64,000 bases of DNA, from assembly GCA_033852075.1 (NCBI GenBank), contig JAWSVC010000007.1, positions 62,001 through 126,000 on the forward strand, in the 5' to 3' direction. A model generated the notes under the pieces. That model worked only from the letters and a program-made list of their open reading frames with translations. It was not told where the DNA came from and made no database searches. This DNA is from QZLE01 sp033852075 (lineage in GTDB: Bacteria; Pseudomonadota; Gammaproteobacteria; QZLD01). The translations under genes were made by a program, and so were the position numbers. Position 1 is the first letter of the stretch; every line of letters begins with the position of its first letter. This document shows, one piece after another, positions 43,182 through 51,982 of the stretch.

Positions 43182-45380
43182 TTATAGTGCCGTTAACTGA
43201 TAAACAATAGTGGATAATATAAATGCTATTGTAGTATTAAATACTACTGAAAAAGCCCCCCATTTCCACGAACCAGCCTCTCTTGCAATACAAACTACTG
43301 TTGCAAAACATGGGGCATAGAAAATTGTAAATATAATCATCGCCCATGCAGTTGCTTTATTCCAACTTGGAGATTTTGCCAGTTTAGAACTCAAGGAACC
43401 GGAATCTTCAGGGTCAACTCCACCAAGGGAATATGCAGTACCAAGTGTTGAGATAATAATCTCCTTAGCTGCAAAACCTGATATCAAGGCGATATTGGTT
43501 CGCCAGTCAAAACCGGTGATTTTAGTAACTGATTCCAGTGCGGTTCCAACTTTACCGGCAACAGAATACCTAAGTGATGCCTCAGCCTCTAAGCCATCAA
43601 TTTTATTTAGTTTCTTCTGCAAACTAACAGCAGCCTCTGAAAGAGTCGTCTCATCATCAGCCTTTTCCAATTCTGTCAAAACAGACGCATCGTATTCTGC
43701 TGTAACAACTTGTCTCTGGTTTTCGTATTCCTGTACTTTTTGCTCACTTAACCCTGGGAAAGTCATCATTACCCAGATAAGTATAGAGATAGCCAATATA
43801 ACCGTGCCTGCCTTTTTTATGTATTGCCATACTTTTTCCCATGTATGTAAAAGCACACCACGAAAAGTTGGAAGCCTGTACGGAGGAAGCTCCATAACGA
43901 AAGGGGATTCATCTCCTTTAAGAACCGTAAGACGAAGTAATTTTGCAGCACACAGAGCTCCCACCCATGAAACCAAAGTTATAATCACCATTACGGTAGC
44001 TTCGTTCTCTTTAAAGAATGCAGCAACCAACAATGCGAATACAGGAAGCTTTGCACCACAGTTCATAAATGGAGCCGTAAGGATTGTAACCAGTCGTTCA
44101 CGAGGAGATTTAATAGTTCTAGCCGCCATAACACCAGGAACAGCACACCCACCGGCAATACCACCAGACACTATAAATGGCATTACCGAGTTACCATGTA
44201 AGCCAAACATTCTAAAAACCCTGTCCAACATAAATGACATGCGAGCAAGATATCCTGAATCCTCAAGCACAGCTATCCCTAAAAACATAAACATGATTAT
44301 TGGGGTAAATCCAAGCACACCACCAACACCATCGATAACCCCGGATACTATTAGAGACTTCAACATTCCATCTGGCAGTAAAGATCCTACCGTATCAGAT
44401 ACCCAACCAATGCCGGATTCCAACCAACCAACAGGAATTGCACTAAAGTTGAATGTTATATAATACAACGCAGTTATGATCGCAATCATTATAATTGGAC
44501 CAAAGAATCGGTTAAGTAATACCGTATCAACTCTTTCTGTTAAAAACACTCTGGTTTCATCTGTACTTCTGGTAAGTACCCCCTGCTTTAAAATTGAGCG
44601 GATAAAACCGTATCTTTGGTCTGCGATTATCGCTTCAGGATATGTGTCTAGCGTTTCTTCTATATGCGCTGAAACCTCATCAACAACTTTTTTCAGAGCA
44701 TTTGAGATACCTTGATCTACCTTATCCCCCGCTTCAATAATAAGCTCATCCCTTTCCAGATATTTAATAGCAACCCAACGAGGAACATATAATTCTGTTA
44801 AGAATTTTTTATCATTAATTATTGAAGACATTTTATAAATCGCTTCTTCAATATCGTTCCCGTAAGAAATCTCAAGGGGTTTACTAAGCTTATCTAAACT
44901 TGCTCTTGTTAATTCAATTAGTTCCGATACTCCATGCCCGTTTCTAGCAATGATTGGCGTTACTGAAACACCCAGCAATTCCGATAACTTATTATGGTCG
45001 ATTTTAATGCCTCTTCTATTAGCATCATCAATCATATTTAGAGCAATACAAACAGGAACTCCCATTTCCAATAGCTGTATGGTAAACGACAGATTTCTTT
45101 CCAGATTCGATGCATCAACCACATTAATTATTGCGTGCGGTTTTTCCTTAGCAATAAAATCCCGTGCTACAATCTCTTCTATAGAATATGCGGTAAGTGA
45201 ATATGTACCAGGAAGGTCAACAAGTTCATATGAAATGCCATCTATCTTATAAGTACCAGACTTCTTTTCAACTGTCACTCCGGGATAATTAGCAACATGC
45301 TGATTAGTTCCCGTTAATTTATTAAACAGGGTTGTCTTGCCTGCGTTTGGATTTCCAGCTAAAGCAATTACCTCACTCAT
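43182..45380 (-). CDS. feoB: Ferrous iron transporter FeoB
   Basis: This 732-residue inner-membrane Fe(II) importer has an N-terminal G domain (G1 GNPNAGKTT about 8-16, G3 DLPGTY about 55, G4 NMID about 119), a helical GDI domain, and the transmembrane part with two Gate motifs (SGGIAGGCAVPGVMAART and FTIFYAPCFATVVCI). The pair of cysteines in the gates is present. Its start overlaps the feoA stop by 4 bp. It supplies iron in reduced conditions, consistent with the iron-rich hydrogenase. Confidence 0.97.
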   Translation of the reverse strand: MSEVIALAGNPNAGKTTLFNKLTGTNQHVANYPGVTVEKKSGTYKIDGISYELVDLPGTYSLTAYSIEEIVARDFIAKEKPHAIINVVDASNLERNLSFTIQLLEMGVPVCIALNMIDDANRRGIKIDHNKLSELLGVSVTPIIARNGHGVSELIELTRASLDKLSKPLEISYGNDIEEAIYKMSSIINDKKFLTELYVPRWVAIKYLERDELIIEAGDKVDQGISNALKKVVDEVSAHIEETLDTYPEAIIADQRYGFIRSILKQGVLTRSTDETRVFLTERVDTVLLNRFFGPIIMIAIITALYYITFNFSAIPVGWLESGIGWVSDTVGSLLPDGMLKSLIVSGVIDGVGGVLGFTPIIMFMFLGIAVLEDSGYLARMSFMLDRVFRMFGLHGNSVMPFIVSGGIAGGCAVPGVMAARTIKSPRERLVTILTAPFMNCGAKLPVFALLVAAFFKENEATVMVIITLVSWVGALCAAKLLRLTVLKGDESPFVMELPPYRLPTFRGVLLHTWEKVWQYIKKAGTVILAISILIWVMMTFPGLSEQKVQEYENQRQVVTAEYDASVLTELEKADDETTLSEAAVSLQKKLNKIDGLEAEASLRYSVAGKVGTALESVTKITGFDWRTNIALISGFAAKEIIISTLGTAYSLGGVDPEDSGSLSSKLAKSPSWNKATAWAMIIFTIFYAPCFATVVCIAREAGSWKWGAFSVVFNTTIAFILSTIVYQLTAL

Positions 45381-45622
45381 TCCCCCACCTCAACTTCAAT
45401 AAAATCTGCTTCGCTGTTTCTAAGACTAATTACACATCCTGATACCTTTATTGCAACCGGATCTTGCAAAGGAGCACGATTACCAATTGTAATAGTCGCA
45501 CCCGGCACCAATCCCATATCCCGAATTCTTCTACCAACTTCCCTTTCTGCAGTTACTTTAACAATCCTTCCTGATTGATGCTTTTTCATCTGTCTTAGCT
45601 TCATCTGCATACCTATAAACAT
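45377..45622 (-). CDS. feoA: FeoA ferrous iron transport protein A
   Basis: This 81-residue SH3-like protein (EREVGRRIRDMGLVPGATITIGNRAPLQDPVAIKVSG) is the partner of FeoB. The true start may be the third ATG at 45604 (MKLRQMKK), which has an ATAGG upstream; the outer ATG is used here. Two palindromic TTAGG/CCTAA sites precede it (45629-45642 and 45656-45669) and probably control the feoAB operon. Confidence 0.92.
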   Translation of the reverse strand: MFIGMQMKLRQMKKHQSGRIVKVTAEREVGRRIRDMGLVPGATITIGNRAPLQDPVAIKVSGCVISLRNSEADFIEVEVGE

Positions 45623-45628
45623 TTCGAC

Positions 45629-45642
45629 TTAGGGCAACCTAA
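45629..45642. promoter_or_regulatory. DtxR/IdeR-like operator O2 before feoA
   Basis: TTAGGGCAACCTAA is a near-palindrome with the TTAGGNNNNCCTAA shape known for DtxR/IdeR/MntR-type metalloregulators. It lies 6 bases upstream of the outer feoA ATG. Its centre is 27 bases from that of O1. No Fur box was seen. Confidence 0.5.
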
Positions 45643-45655
45643 CTTTTATCAGGTT

Positions 45656-45669
45656 TTAGGTTAACCTAA
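45656..45669. promoter_or_regulatory. DtxR/IdeR-like operator O1 before feoA
   Basis: TTAGGTTAACCTAA is a perfect 14 bp palindrome. On the minus strand a possible promoter TTGACC (45681-45686), 17 bases, TAACCT (45658-45663) has its -10 inside this site, as expected for repression when metal is replete. The promoter call itself is weak. Confidence 0.5.
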
Positions 45670-45704
45670 CTTTTTATCTCGGTCAATATAGTTTTTACTT
45701 AGTG

Positions 45705-45713
45705 TGTTATAAT
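45705..45713 (+). promoter_or_regulatory. Extended -10 promoter for the DUF1007/NicO genes
   Basis: TGTTATAAT has the extended -10 form (TG, one base, TATAAT) 64 bases before the ATG at 45777. No good -35 box is visible, which is usual for this promoter class. Confidence 0.4.
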
Positions 45714-45776
45714 TTTTCCGAAACAAACTTATAAATTAATTGTATATTTATTATGTCTATTTAAATGCAGTAACCA

Positions 45777-46361
45777 ATGAAAAAATTTAATCTACTTCTA
45801 CTACTTGTTTTAATACCAGCTATTTCTCATAGCCACCCACATGTGTTTGTAAGCTACGATGTTACATTTCTACTTAATAAAGATGGCGTATATGGAATCA
45901 AAATGAACTGGGATATGGATGAGATGTTCAGCGCCTCTTTAATTGATTCATTCGATGAAAACAGAGATAAGAAATTTGATGCCAATGAAATAAAGGTTAT
46001 TAAACAAGAGGCTTTTTCCAACCTGGAAAACTACCATTACATGACCTACGTATACCTGAATAATCAGCCAAATAAATTCTTTCCTGCAGAAGATTTTCAT
46101 GCATCTATAAAAAATGGAATTGTCAGATATACCTTTACCCTTCCTGTAGAGATTAAGGCGGATAAAAGTGAAAAAACCCTGGAAATTTCAGTATATGATG
46201 ACTCATATTTTATGGCACTTAATTTTACAGACTCAGTAAAAGTTGAAACATCTACCCCCCCTGCATTTACTCACTCATCCAGCATCAAACATAAAACTGT
46301 TAAAAATATTTATGATACTGATGAAAGTAGAAACATAGCCCAACTGACTATTAAAAAATAA
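45777..46361 (+). CDS. DUF1007 family periplasmic protein
   Basis: This 194-residue secreted protein has a signal peptide (MKKFNLLLLLVLIPAISHS) then HPHVFVSYDVTFLL, the DUF1007 start with its likely metal-binding His pair. An EF-hand-like segment DENRDKKFDANE lies near residues 60-71. DUF1007 proteins nearly always accompany NicO/RcnA-type metal permeases, as here, where the stop codon overlaps the permease start. I infer a periplasmic helper for divalent metal transport. Confidence 0.85.
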   Translation: MKKFNLLLLLVLIPAISHSHPHVFVSYDVTFLLNKDGVYGIKMNWDMDEMFSASLIDSFDENRDKKFDANEIKVIKQEAFSNLENYHYMTYVYLNNQPNKFFPAEDFHASIKNGIVRYTFTLPVEIKADKSEKTLEISVYDDSYFMALNFTDSVKVETSTPPAFTHSSSIKHKTVKNIYDTDESRNIAQLTIKK

Positions 46362-47248
46362 TGAAATCAATAATTCTTCTTCTGAGCATCCTGCTTTGCA
46401 CCCTTTCATTTAATACCAATGCCAATCCGTTTATCTCCGGAAAACCGAAAGCAAATACAAACACTGAAACCGTACAGGTATCCCCACAACCAGCAGGAAC
46501 ATTTCATTCCCTTGTCGCCTACCAGCAAAAGGTTTATAAAAATATCACTGTCAAATTAAAAGAGTTTAAGAACAACCAAACCATTAGTGCAACGATAATA
46601 ATTTTGGCCATGGCATTCTTTTACGGAGTATTACACGCTGTTGGCCCAGGGCATGGCAAGGCCTTTGCCGGTGCGTACTTTGTTTCTAACCAGGAAAGAA
46701 TAAAACGAGCCATATACCTAGGCAGCCTTATCGCCTTTTTCCACACCATTACATCGGTGCTTATTGTCGTTGTGCTAAAATTTATTCTGGATAGGTTTTC
46801 CATAGTAACCTTTGATAACGTATCTTCCTGGACTAGAATCATAAGCTTCAGTCTTATATCAATAATTGGCGCAGGCCTGCTGACCAGCGTTATCTACAGA
46901 ATAGTTAAAAAACATGGGCACGAAGAACATTCAAAACTAGGATTCTGGGGCGTGGTATTTTCCGTCGGTTTAGTCCCCTGCCCTGGCGCAATGATTATCC
47001 TGATTTTTACTAACTCGCTAGATATCTTCCACATAGGAATCTTTATGGTAATTGCAATGTCACTGGGAATGGCAATAACCATATCAACCGCAGGCATTCT
47101 TGCCGTAATTAGTAGAAAGGCAGTAATCAGTAGCGGCAAGGCATCAAGAATCAACCCTGAATATATTTTTACCGGAATTCAGATCATAGGGGCATTAATG
47201 GTGCTCGGACTTGGACTGTTTTTCCTTATGGGGGAGATTGGGGTTTAA
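46361..47248 (+). CDS. NicO/RcnA-type nickel/cobalt permease
   Basis: This 295-residue inner-membrane protein has a signal-like N terminus, about six helices, and the motif GVLHAVGPGHGKAFAGAYFV (about 87-106) with the metal-ligand His residues of the NicO/RcnA family. A second conserved stretch is GLVPCPGAMIILIF. The direction (import for hydrogenase or urease, or efflux) cannot be decided; no nickel enzyme is in the window. It overlaps the DUF1007 gene by 1 bp, so the two are cotranslated. Confidence 0.88.
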   Translation: MKSIILLLSILLCTLSFNTNANPFISGKPKANTNTETVQVSPQPAGTFHSLVAYQQKVYKNITVKLKEFKNNQTISATIIILAMAFFYGVLHAVGPGHGKAFAGAYFVSNQERIKRAIYLGSLIAFFHTITSVLIVVVLKFILDRFSIVTFDNVSSWTRIISFSLISIIGAGLLTSVIYRIVKKHGHEEHSKLGFWGVVFSVGLVPCPGAMIILIFTNSLDIFHIGIFMVIAMSLGMAITISTAGILAVISRKAVISSGKASRINPEYIFTGIQIIGALMVLGLGLFFLMGEIGV

Positions 47249-47271
47249 AAAACGTCATACCGGCGAAGGCC

Positions 47272-47474
47272 CACTACTGTCCGGGGAAATAATTTAATAG
47301 AATCAAGATGGCTGAGCGTAGCCGAAGTCTCATTGATTTTATTGAATTTTTCTTGGCCCTTCGGCTACGCTCAGGGAACTTGAAAAATTTAAGTCTAAAA
47401 TCACCTGTTTCATTCAGAAACCTTGCTACGCATGGCTTTCCAAAGACAGGTAATATTTTCCCCAGACAGTAGTG
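47272..47474. mobile_element. MITE-like element, copy 2, with perfect 10 bp target duplication
   Basis: A 203 bp element with terminal inverted repeats CACTACTGTCCGGGGAAA and (reverse complement of the right end) CACTACTGTCTGGGGAAAA. It is flanked on both sides by GGCGAAGGCC (47262-47271, 47475-47484); removing the element and one copy restores the REP palindrome GTCATACC..GGTATCCAG. The interior holds the 85 bp REPIN-like core and a GACAGGT-ending tail. There is no ORF of note, so it must have been mobilised in trans. Confidence 0.8.
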
Positions 47475-47484
47475 GGCGAAGGCC

Positions 47485-47736
47485 GGTATCCAGAAAGCCT
47501 TTGCCAGTTTGCGCACTGATAATCTCCTTCAGTATTATGTGTAAATTTAAAATTTGACTCTAATCACACTTGTAACTAATATACCGTTCGTCGAAAAGAT
47601 TTTAGGCTGGTTTGGTTATTCCAGTCCTCGAACAACTCGAGATTTAGTTGCTCTACGCAAATCCACGGCACTAACCTTTTACCAGGGTGGTGCTCATCAA
47701 TACTTTTCGTGCACCATCCACACTTAGGATGGAACA
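47485..47736. other. Intergenic stretch before the DUF2798 gene
   Basis: After the restored REP arm, this region carries a hairpin (GGTGGTGC with GTGCACC near 47691-47730) but no ORF I can support. I do not recognise a riboswitch. It may be the leader of the small membrane-protein gene at 47737. Confidence 0.35.
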
Positions 47737-47955
47737 ATGCAAAAGAAAAAAACCATAATTATCGCACAAATTTTTATCTCTCTCATGATGGCATTCCTTA
47801 TGACTGGTATCTTTAGTTTTTTCGAACATGGAATGACTCAGATCTGGCTAAATACATGGATAAAGCATTTCATTGTTGCTTGGCCTATTGCTTTTATATT
47901 GTCTATTTTCGTTGGCAATCTAGGATTCAAATTAGCTAACAAAGTTACGTCATAA
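47737..47955 (+). CDS. DUF2798 family small membrane protein
   Basis: This 72-residue protein has two transmembrane helices (IAQIFISLMMAFLMTGIFSFF and FIVAWPIAFILSIFVGNLGF) with a short loop containing WLNTWIKHF, matching DUF2798. Its function is not known. AAGGATGGAACAATG precedes the start. It lies between the metal permease and the Znu-like operon and may be unrelated to either. Confidence 0.75.
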   Translation: MQKKKTIIIAQIFISLMMAFLMTGIFSFFEHGMTQIWLNTWIKHFIVAWPIAFILSIFVGNLGFKLANKVTS

Positions 47956-48182
47956 ACTCTTTAAACATAGAACAATATATGTGTGGCCAACATTGGTACA
48001 TAACACCTGACATAACAGGAACACCAGCCTAGCCATTCCCATGAATGGCGGGAATGAAGAATTAATTCACCTTGAACTTTTCTGTCCTATACTTCTAAAT
48101 AGAAGATATACTAGCTCAATAGGCATCAATACTATAATGTTTTGCCCGTGAGGATAGGCAAGTAACTACAAAGGGAAATTGT

Positions 48183-49091
48183 ATGAAAAACTTGGTAACT
48201 TTCATCGCTGGAATTTTTACCTTTTTAGCCTTAGGGGTTAGTGCAAATCCGGTTAAACCAAAAAATCCTGTTGAACCTATAGATATAGTGGTTAGTATCC
48301 TGCCGCAAGTTGATTTTGTAGAGAGAATTGGTGGTGATAAAGTGCGCGTAACAGAGATGATTCCACCCGGATTTTCCCCTGCCACATACAATCCGACACC
48401 TTCTCAGCTACGCAAATTACAAGATGCAGACATCTACTTTCGCATTGGCCATATCGCTTTTGAAAAAGCACAAATGAACCGACTACAAAAGCTGAATACA
48501 AAAATGGAGGTTGTCGATACCTCGATAGGAATCCAACTGCTATCGCTCGCGGCTCATAAGCATAAAGAGCACCTCGACCATGATAAAGCAGGCAAACACA
48601 AAACCGGCAACGACCCACATATCTGGCTTTCGCCGAAATTAGTTAAAATTCAAGCTGAGCATATGTATAAGGCATTAGTCAAAGCCCGCCCTAAAAATAA
48701 GGATTACTTTACCCAAAACTACAATCAACTAATCAAAGATTTAGATGATTTGGATAAAAAACTAACAACCGCTTTTTCCCCAATTAAAGAACAAACGATT
48801 CTGGTGTTTCACCCTGCCTTTGGATATCTGGCAAATGCTTATGATTTCCAGCAGAAAGCCATCGAAACAGAAGGGAAAGATCCAACCCCTGCACAGCTGC
48901 AGAAAATCATTGATGAAGCGAAAAAAGATGTTGTAAAAGTTATATTCGTCCAGGCTCAATTCAGCACCAAAAGCGCACAAGCTGTAGCAAGAGAAATTGG
49001 CGGAATAGTAGTGAAAATCAACCCGCTCGCAAAAGATTATTTCGCCAACCTTAAGCAGATAGCTCAAACAATAGTCACATCGTTAAAATAG
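48183..49091 (+). CDS. Metal ABC transporter substrate-binding protein (ZnuA-like)
   Basis: This 302-residue periplasmic protein has a signal peptide, the cluster-9 start IDIVVSILPQVDFVERIGGDKV, and a His-rich loop (AAHKHKEHLDHDKAGKHK, about 120-137) before HIWLSPKLVK. The metal ligands include His in the HxH region, HPAFGYLA and the late Asp. Family members bind Zn(II) or Mn(II); the His-rich loop favours zinc. It is the first gene of a three-gene importer operon. Confidence 0.92.
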   Translation: MKNLVTFIAGIFTFLALGVSANPVKPKNPVEPIDIVVSILPQVDFVERIGGDKVRVTEMIPPGFSPATYNPTPSQLRKLQDADIYFRIGHIAFEKAQMNRLQKLNTKMEVVDTSIGIQLLSLAAHKHKEHLDHDKAGKHKTGNDPHIWLSPKLVKIQAEHMYKALVKARPKNKDYFTQNYNQLIKDLDDLDKKLTTAFSPIKEQTILVFHPAFGYLANAYDFQQKAIETEGKDPTPAQLQKIIDEAKKDVVKVIFVQAQFSTKSAQAVAREIGGIVVKINPLAKDYFANLKQIAQTIVTSLK

Positions 49092-49157
49092 CACAATACC
49101 TTCTAAATACAATACCTTCTAAATAAGGTTCAAAAAGAGGTTTTAAAAAGGAAATAT

Positions 49158-49889
49158 ATGGAAACCATTGTCAAAGCAGATGGAGTTAGTTTTTCCTACA
49201 ACAACCAGAACAATGTGTTGAGTGATATCAGTTTCGAGGTATTTGAAAATGACTATATCGGACTGATTGGCCCAAATGGCGGTGGCAAAAGCACCCTTTT
49301 AAAACTCATTATTGGCCTGCTTAAGCCGGACCATGGAACTATTAATACATTTGGTTCCACTATCAATAGCGCTCGCGATAAGATTGGATATGTTCCCCAG
49401 CACAGTAAATTTGACCTGGAGTTTCCAATCAACGGCTGGGATGTCGTAAGAAGCGGTTTTTTAGGTCAGAAACGGCTGGGCGCTTCATTTAATAGCAATG
49501 AAACGGAAAAGGCAAAGAGCGTTTTGAATGATTTAAACCTGTTACACCTTAAAGATCGCGCCATTGGCGAACTATCAGGCGGGCAAAGACAAAAAATGAT
49601 GATTGCCCGCGCCCTGGTTCGTGACCCGAAGCTACTGCTGCTAGATGAACCAACAAGTAATGTTGACGAACAGAGCGGCCAAAATCTATATGAGATTTTG
49701 CACGAACTTAACAACAAAATGGCTATCATTACCGTATCTCACGATACCGATATGGTTTCCCGTCACGTTAAACGAATTTTTTGCTTAAACAACAAAATCA
49801 TCTGCAATGACGCCTGTTGTATGACTCGCGACAATGTAAATGAAAACATGAAAAAGGTGCAGCACAGTCCTGACTGCATAGTTCACTGA
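49158..49889 (+). CDS. Metal ABC transporter ATP-binding protein (ZnuC-like)
   Basis: This 243-residue ATPase has Walker A GPNGGGKST (about 39-47), Q-loop VPQHSKFDLEFP, signature LSGGQRQK (about 140-147), Walker B LLLLDEPTS and switch His in TVSHDTD. The C-terminal tail is Cys/His-bearing (NDACCMTRDN, HSPDCIVH). It works with the permease that starts 2 bp after its stop and the binding protein upstream to import zinc or manganese. Confidence 0.94.
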   Translation: METIVKADGVSFSYNNQNNVLSDISFEVFENDYIGLIGPNGGGKSTLLKLIIGLLKPDHGTINTFGSTINSARDKIGYVPQHSKFDLEFPINGWDVVRSGFLGQKRLGASFNSNETEKAKSVLNDLNLLHLKDRAIGELSGGQRQKMMIARALVRDPKLLLLDEPTSNVDEQSGQNLYEILHELNNKMAIITVSHDTDMVSRHVKRIFCLNNKIICNDACCMTRDNVNENMKKVQHSPDCIVH

Positions 49890-49890
49890 T

Positions 49891-50697
49891 ATGTTAGATA
49901 TATTACAATACTCATTCTTCAGCAATGCCCTTATCATCGGAATTTTAAGTGGTATAGCCTGCGGCACCATCGGCAGCTTCGTTGTTGTAAGAAAAATATC
50001 CTTTATCTCCGGAAGCATTGCCCACGCATCTTTCGGTGGAATTGGACTCGCATATTTTCTGGGTTTTAACCCAATTTTGGGTGCAATACTCTTCAGCGTT
50101 CTATCGGCCTTAGGCATCGGGTTCATTAACAAGAAAAACAAGTCTCAGGAGGACGCTTCCATAGGCGCCATCTGGGCAATTGGCATGGCAATCGGCCTGG
50201 TCTTTATCTACTTTACGCCAGGCTATGCTGCTGACCTGTTTTCCTATCTGTTCGGCAATATCCTGCTCTCAACTGCTATGGATGTGTGGTATATCCTAGC
50301 ACTGGATATTTTTGTTGTTGTCAGCGTCGCCTTTTTATTCAAGTGGCTGGTAGCCATGTTTTTTGATGAAGAATTTGCCGTTGTCACTAACCTGCCGGTT
50401 TTCCCACTTTACCTGTTTTTTCTGGTGATGGTTGCTCTATCAGTTGTCATTCTAATAAAATCTGTCGGGGTTATTCTGGTCATCGCACTTCTTACCCTAC
50501 CTGCTTCAAGCGCTCAACTTTTAAGCAAAAACTTTAAACGTATAATCTTCATGGCAATCACCCTGGCAATAGCAGAAAATGTATCTGGAATAGTTTTATC
50601 TTACTATTTAGATATTCCAACCGGCCCCTTAATTATTCTAATCGCGGCAACTGTCTATCTTCTGATTTTTGGAATCAAAAATTTAAAAAAGTGGTAA
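49891..50697 (+). CDS. Metal ABC transporter permease (ZnuB-like)
   Basis: This 268-residue ABC-3 family permease has about eight helices. It starts MLDILQYSFFSNALIIGILSG and includes the EAA-like loop (GSIAHASFGGIGLAYFLG and KSVGVILVIALLTLPASSA). The start is 2 bp from the ATPase stop, so the genes are coupled. It forms the membrane channel of the zinc or manganese importer. Confidence 0.94.
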   Translation: MLDILQYSFFSNALIIGILSGIACGTIGSFVVVRKISFISGSIAHASFGGIGLAYFLGFNPILGAILFSVLSALGIGFINKKNKSQEDASIGAIWAIGMAIGLVFIYFTPGYAADLFSYLFGNILLSTAMDVWYILALDIFVVVSVAFLFKWLVAMFFDEEFAVVTNLPVFPLYLFFLVMVALSVVILIKSVGVILVIALLTLPASSAQLLSKNFKRIIFMAITLAIAENVSGIVLSYYLDIPTGPLIILIAATVYLLIFGIKNLKKW

Positions 50698-50725
50698 CTT
50701 TATAGTATCAAAATTTTTCGGTTAA

Positions 50726-51679
50726 TTATCCAAATACAACCTCATCTCCATTTCCAACATATAAATCACTTTTGGAACCAAAACTACCAGTCCCTCGAAC
50801 AATGGGATAACCTAATTCAATCATCTTCTCCACCGCCTCTAAACCTGTACAATGATTACAAGCGATTTTCTTGAAATTATATTTCGCCATTTCCTCAACC
50901 ATATACTCACGCTCAGAATTCATCGGCCCGAAAGGAGCAATATGTAAGCCACCGTAAACACCATAAATATTGGAGCCTCCGACGATATTGTCACGCGCAA
51001 AATCCGCAAGGGTTAAAATACCTTGGTGACAACACCCAGCAACACAAACAATCCCCTTATCCTTAACGTTAAAAAACAATGACTGCTCACCACGAACACG
51101 GTGCACGATAGGTATATCAAATGTTACGCAACCACAACCATCATATAGTTTTTCTAAAATATCCGGTTTTATTCTAACTAACTCACCTTTGTGAGGAATA
51201 TTATTACTAACACCTGGAGTTATAAATTCTGCGCTATTAATCAACTCTAACCCCTCTGGATAAAAGGTGTCAGGAATAATGATTTTTATATCAGGATTAT
51301 ATTTTAAAGTTGTTTCTAAACCCCAAAAATGGTCCAGATGTTCATGCGTAATAAACAGAAATTCTATCTCTCCGTTTTTAAGCATTTCATCAATTCCGTT
51401 TCGCTTAAATGCCTCATCCATGTACTGGTTATTCCACCCAGTATCCATAAGGAACTTACGATGAGATCCGTCTAAAAGTTCCACATCAATTAATGAACAA
51501 AATCCAGCAGCATTTTGATAATCCCAAGGGATAATCCACTGATTTGTATCAGTTCCACCCACTTTCTTAATTGTTGCAAAAGTTTTTTCCGAATCAAACC
51601 AGCCTAGTTCGGAAATACATTTAATACTTACCTGCTTACACTGCCCTATGTCATATTTTCCATTGGAAGTAAGATTCAC
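50726..51679 (-). CDS. MBL-fold metallo-hydrolase
   Basis: This 317-residue metallo-beta-lactamase-fold protein carries THEHLDHFWG (about 109-118, HxHxDH), GCCHQGILT and NHCTGLEAVEKM as further metal-ligand segments. It resembles the group of dihydropterin/methyl-aminobenzene phosphate synthase-like hydrolases (COG1237-type), but its substrate is unknown. It has no signal peptide. It lies convergent with the metal ABC operon, 28 bp from its end. Confidence 0.85.
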   Translation of the reverse strand: MNLTSNGKYDIGQCKQVSIKCISELGWFDSEKTFATIKKVGGTDTNQWIIPWDYQNAAGFCSLIDVELLDGSHRKFLMDTGWNNQYMDEAFKRNGIDEMLKNGEIEFLFITHEHLDHFWGLETTLKYNPDIKIIIPDTFYPEGLELINSAEFITPGVSNNIPHKGELVRIKPDILEKLYDGCGCVTFDIPIVHRVRGEQSLFFNVKDKGIVCVAGCCHQGILTLADFARDNIVGGSNIYGVYGGLHIAPFGPMNSEREYMVEEMAKYNFKKIACNHCTGLEAVEKMIELGYPIVRGTGSFGSKSDLYVGNGDEVVFG

Positions 51680-51892
51680 ACGGTTTCTCCTTGCTGCTTT
51701 TGTGGCTTTGTAAAACCATACCTTTTTACTTTGTTTATTTCCAGCATGAAAAAGGAAAGCGCATTACACCGCTTATACAAAACAAGGTCTATTCCAAATG
51801 ATTTTATTTTTTAAATGGAATTATTAATAAGGATGTTATGTATTTTTGAAATATAATATTGAGCCAGATATTTTCTTCATATCAATAAATAC
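51680..51892. other. AT-rich intergenic stretch upstream of the MBL gene
   Basis: This non-coding region lies between the MBL start and the attC-like site. Several AT-rich runs could serve as promoter elements for the MBL gene. I see no ORF, terminator or repeat of note. Confidence 0.35.
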
Positions 51893-51973
51893 ACCTAACG
51901 TTTAAGTTAAGGAGCTGCTGCGAAGCAAATGTCCAGTGAGCAAAGCAAACGACCTTGAGCATAGTATTATATT
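51893..51973 (-). other. Integron attC-like recombination site
   Basis: Read on the minus strand, it begins 10 bases after the stop of the lipoprotein gene, continues with ATATAATACTATGCTCAAGG, contains imperfect inverted sequence, and ends CCTTAACTTAAACGTTAGGT. The right core GTTAGGT fits GTTRRRY, and the L' part resembles the 3' end of classical attC sites. The left core is degenerate (ATATAAT rather than RYYYAAC). Gene plus adjacent attC is the layout of an integron cassette; no integrase is in the window. Confidence 0.5.
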
Positions 51974-51982
51974 TACTAATGA

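Noticed and set aside
47274..47516. 80-codon minus-strand open frame over the MITE
   Set aside because: It spans both terminal repeats and the REP arms, and is a by-product of the element.
51893..51973. Plain terminator reading of the attC-like hairpin
   Set aside because: There is no T tract and the ends carry the conserved recombination-like box, so a terminator alone does not explain it, although it is not excluded.
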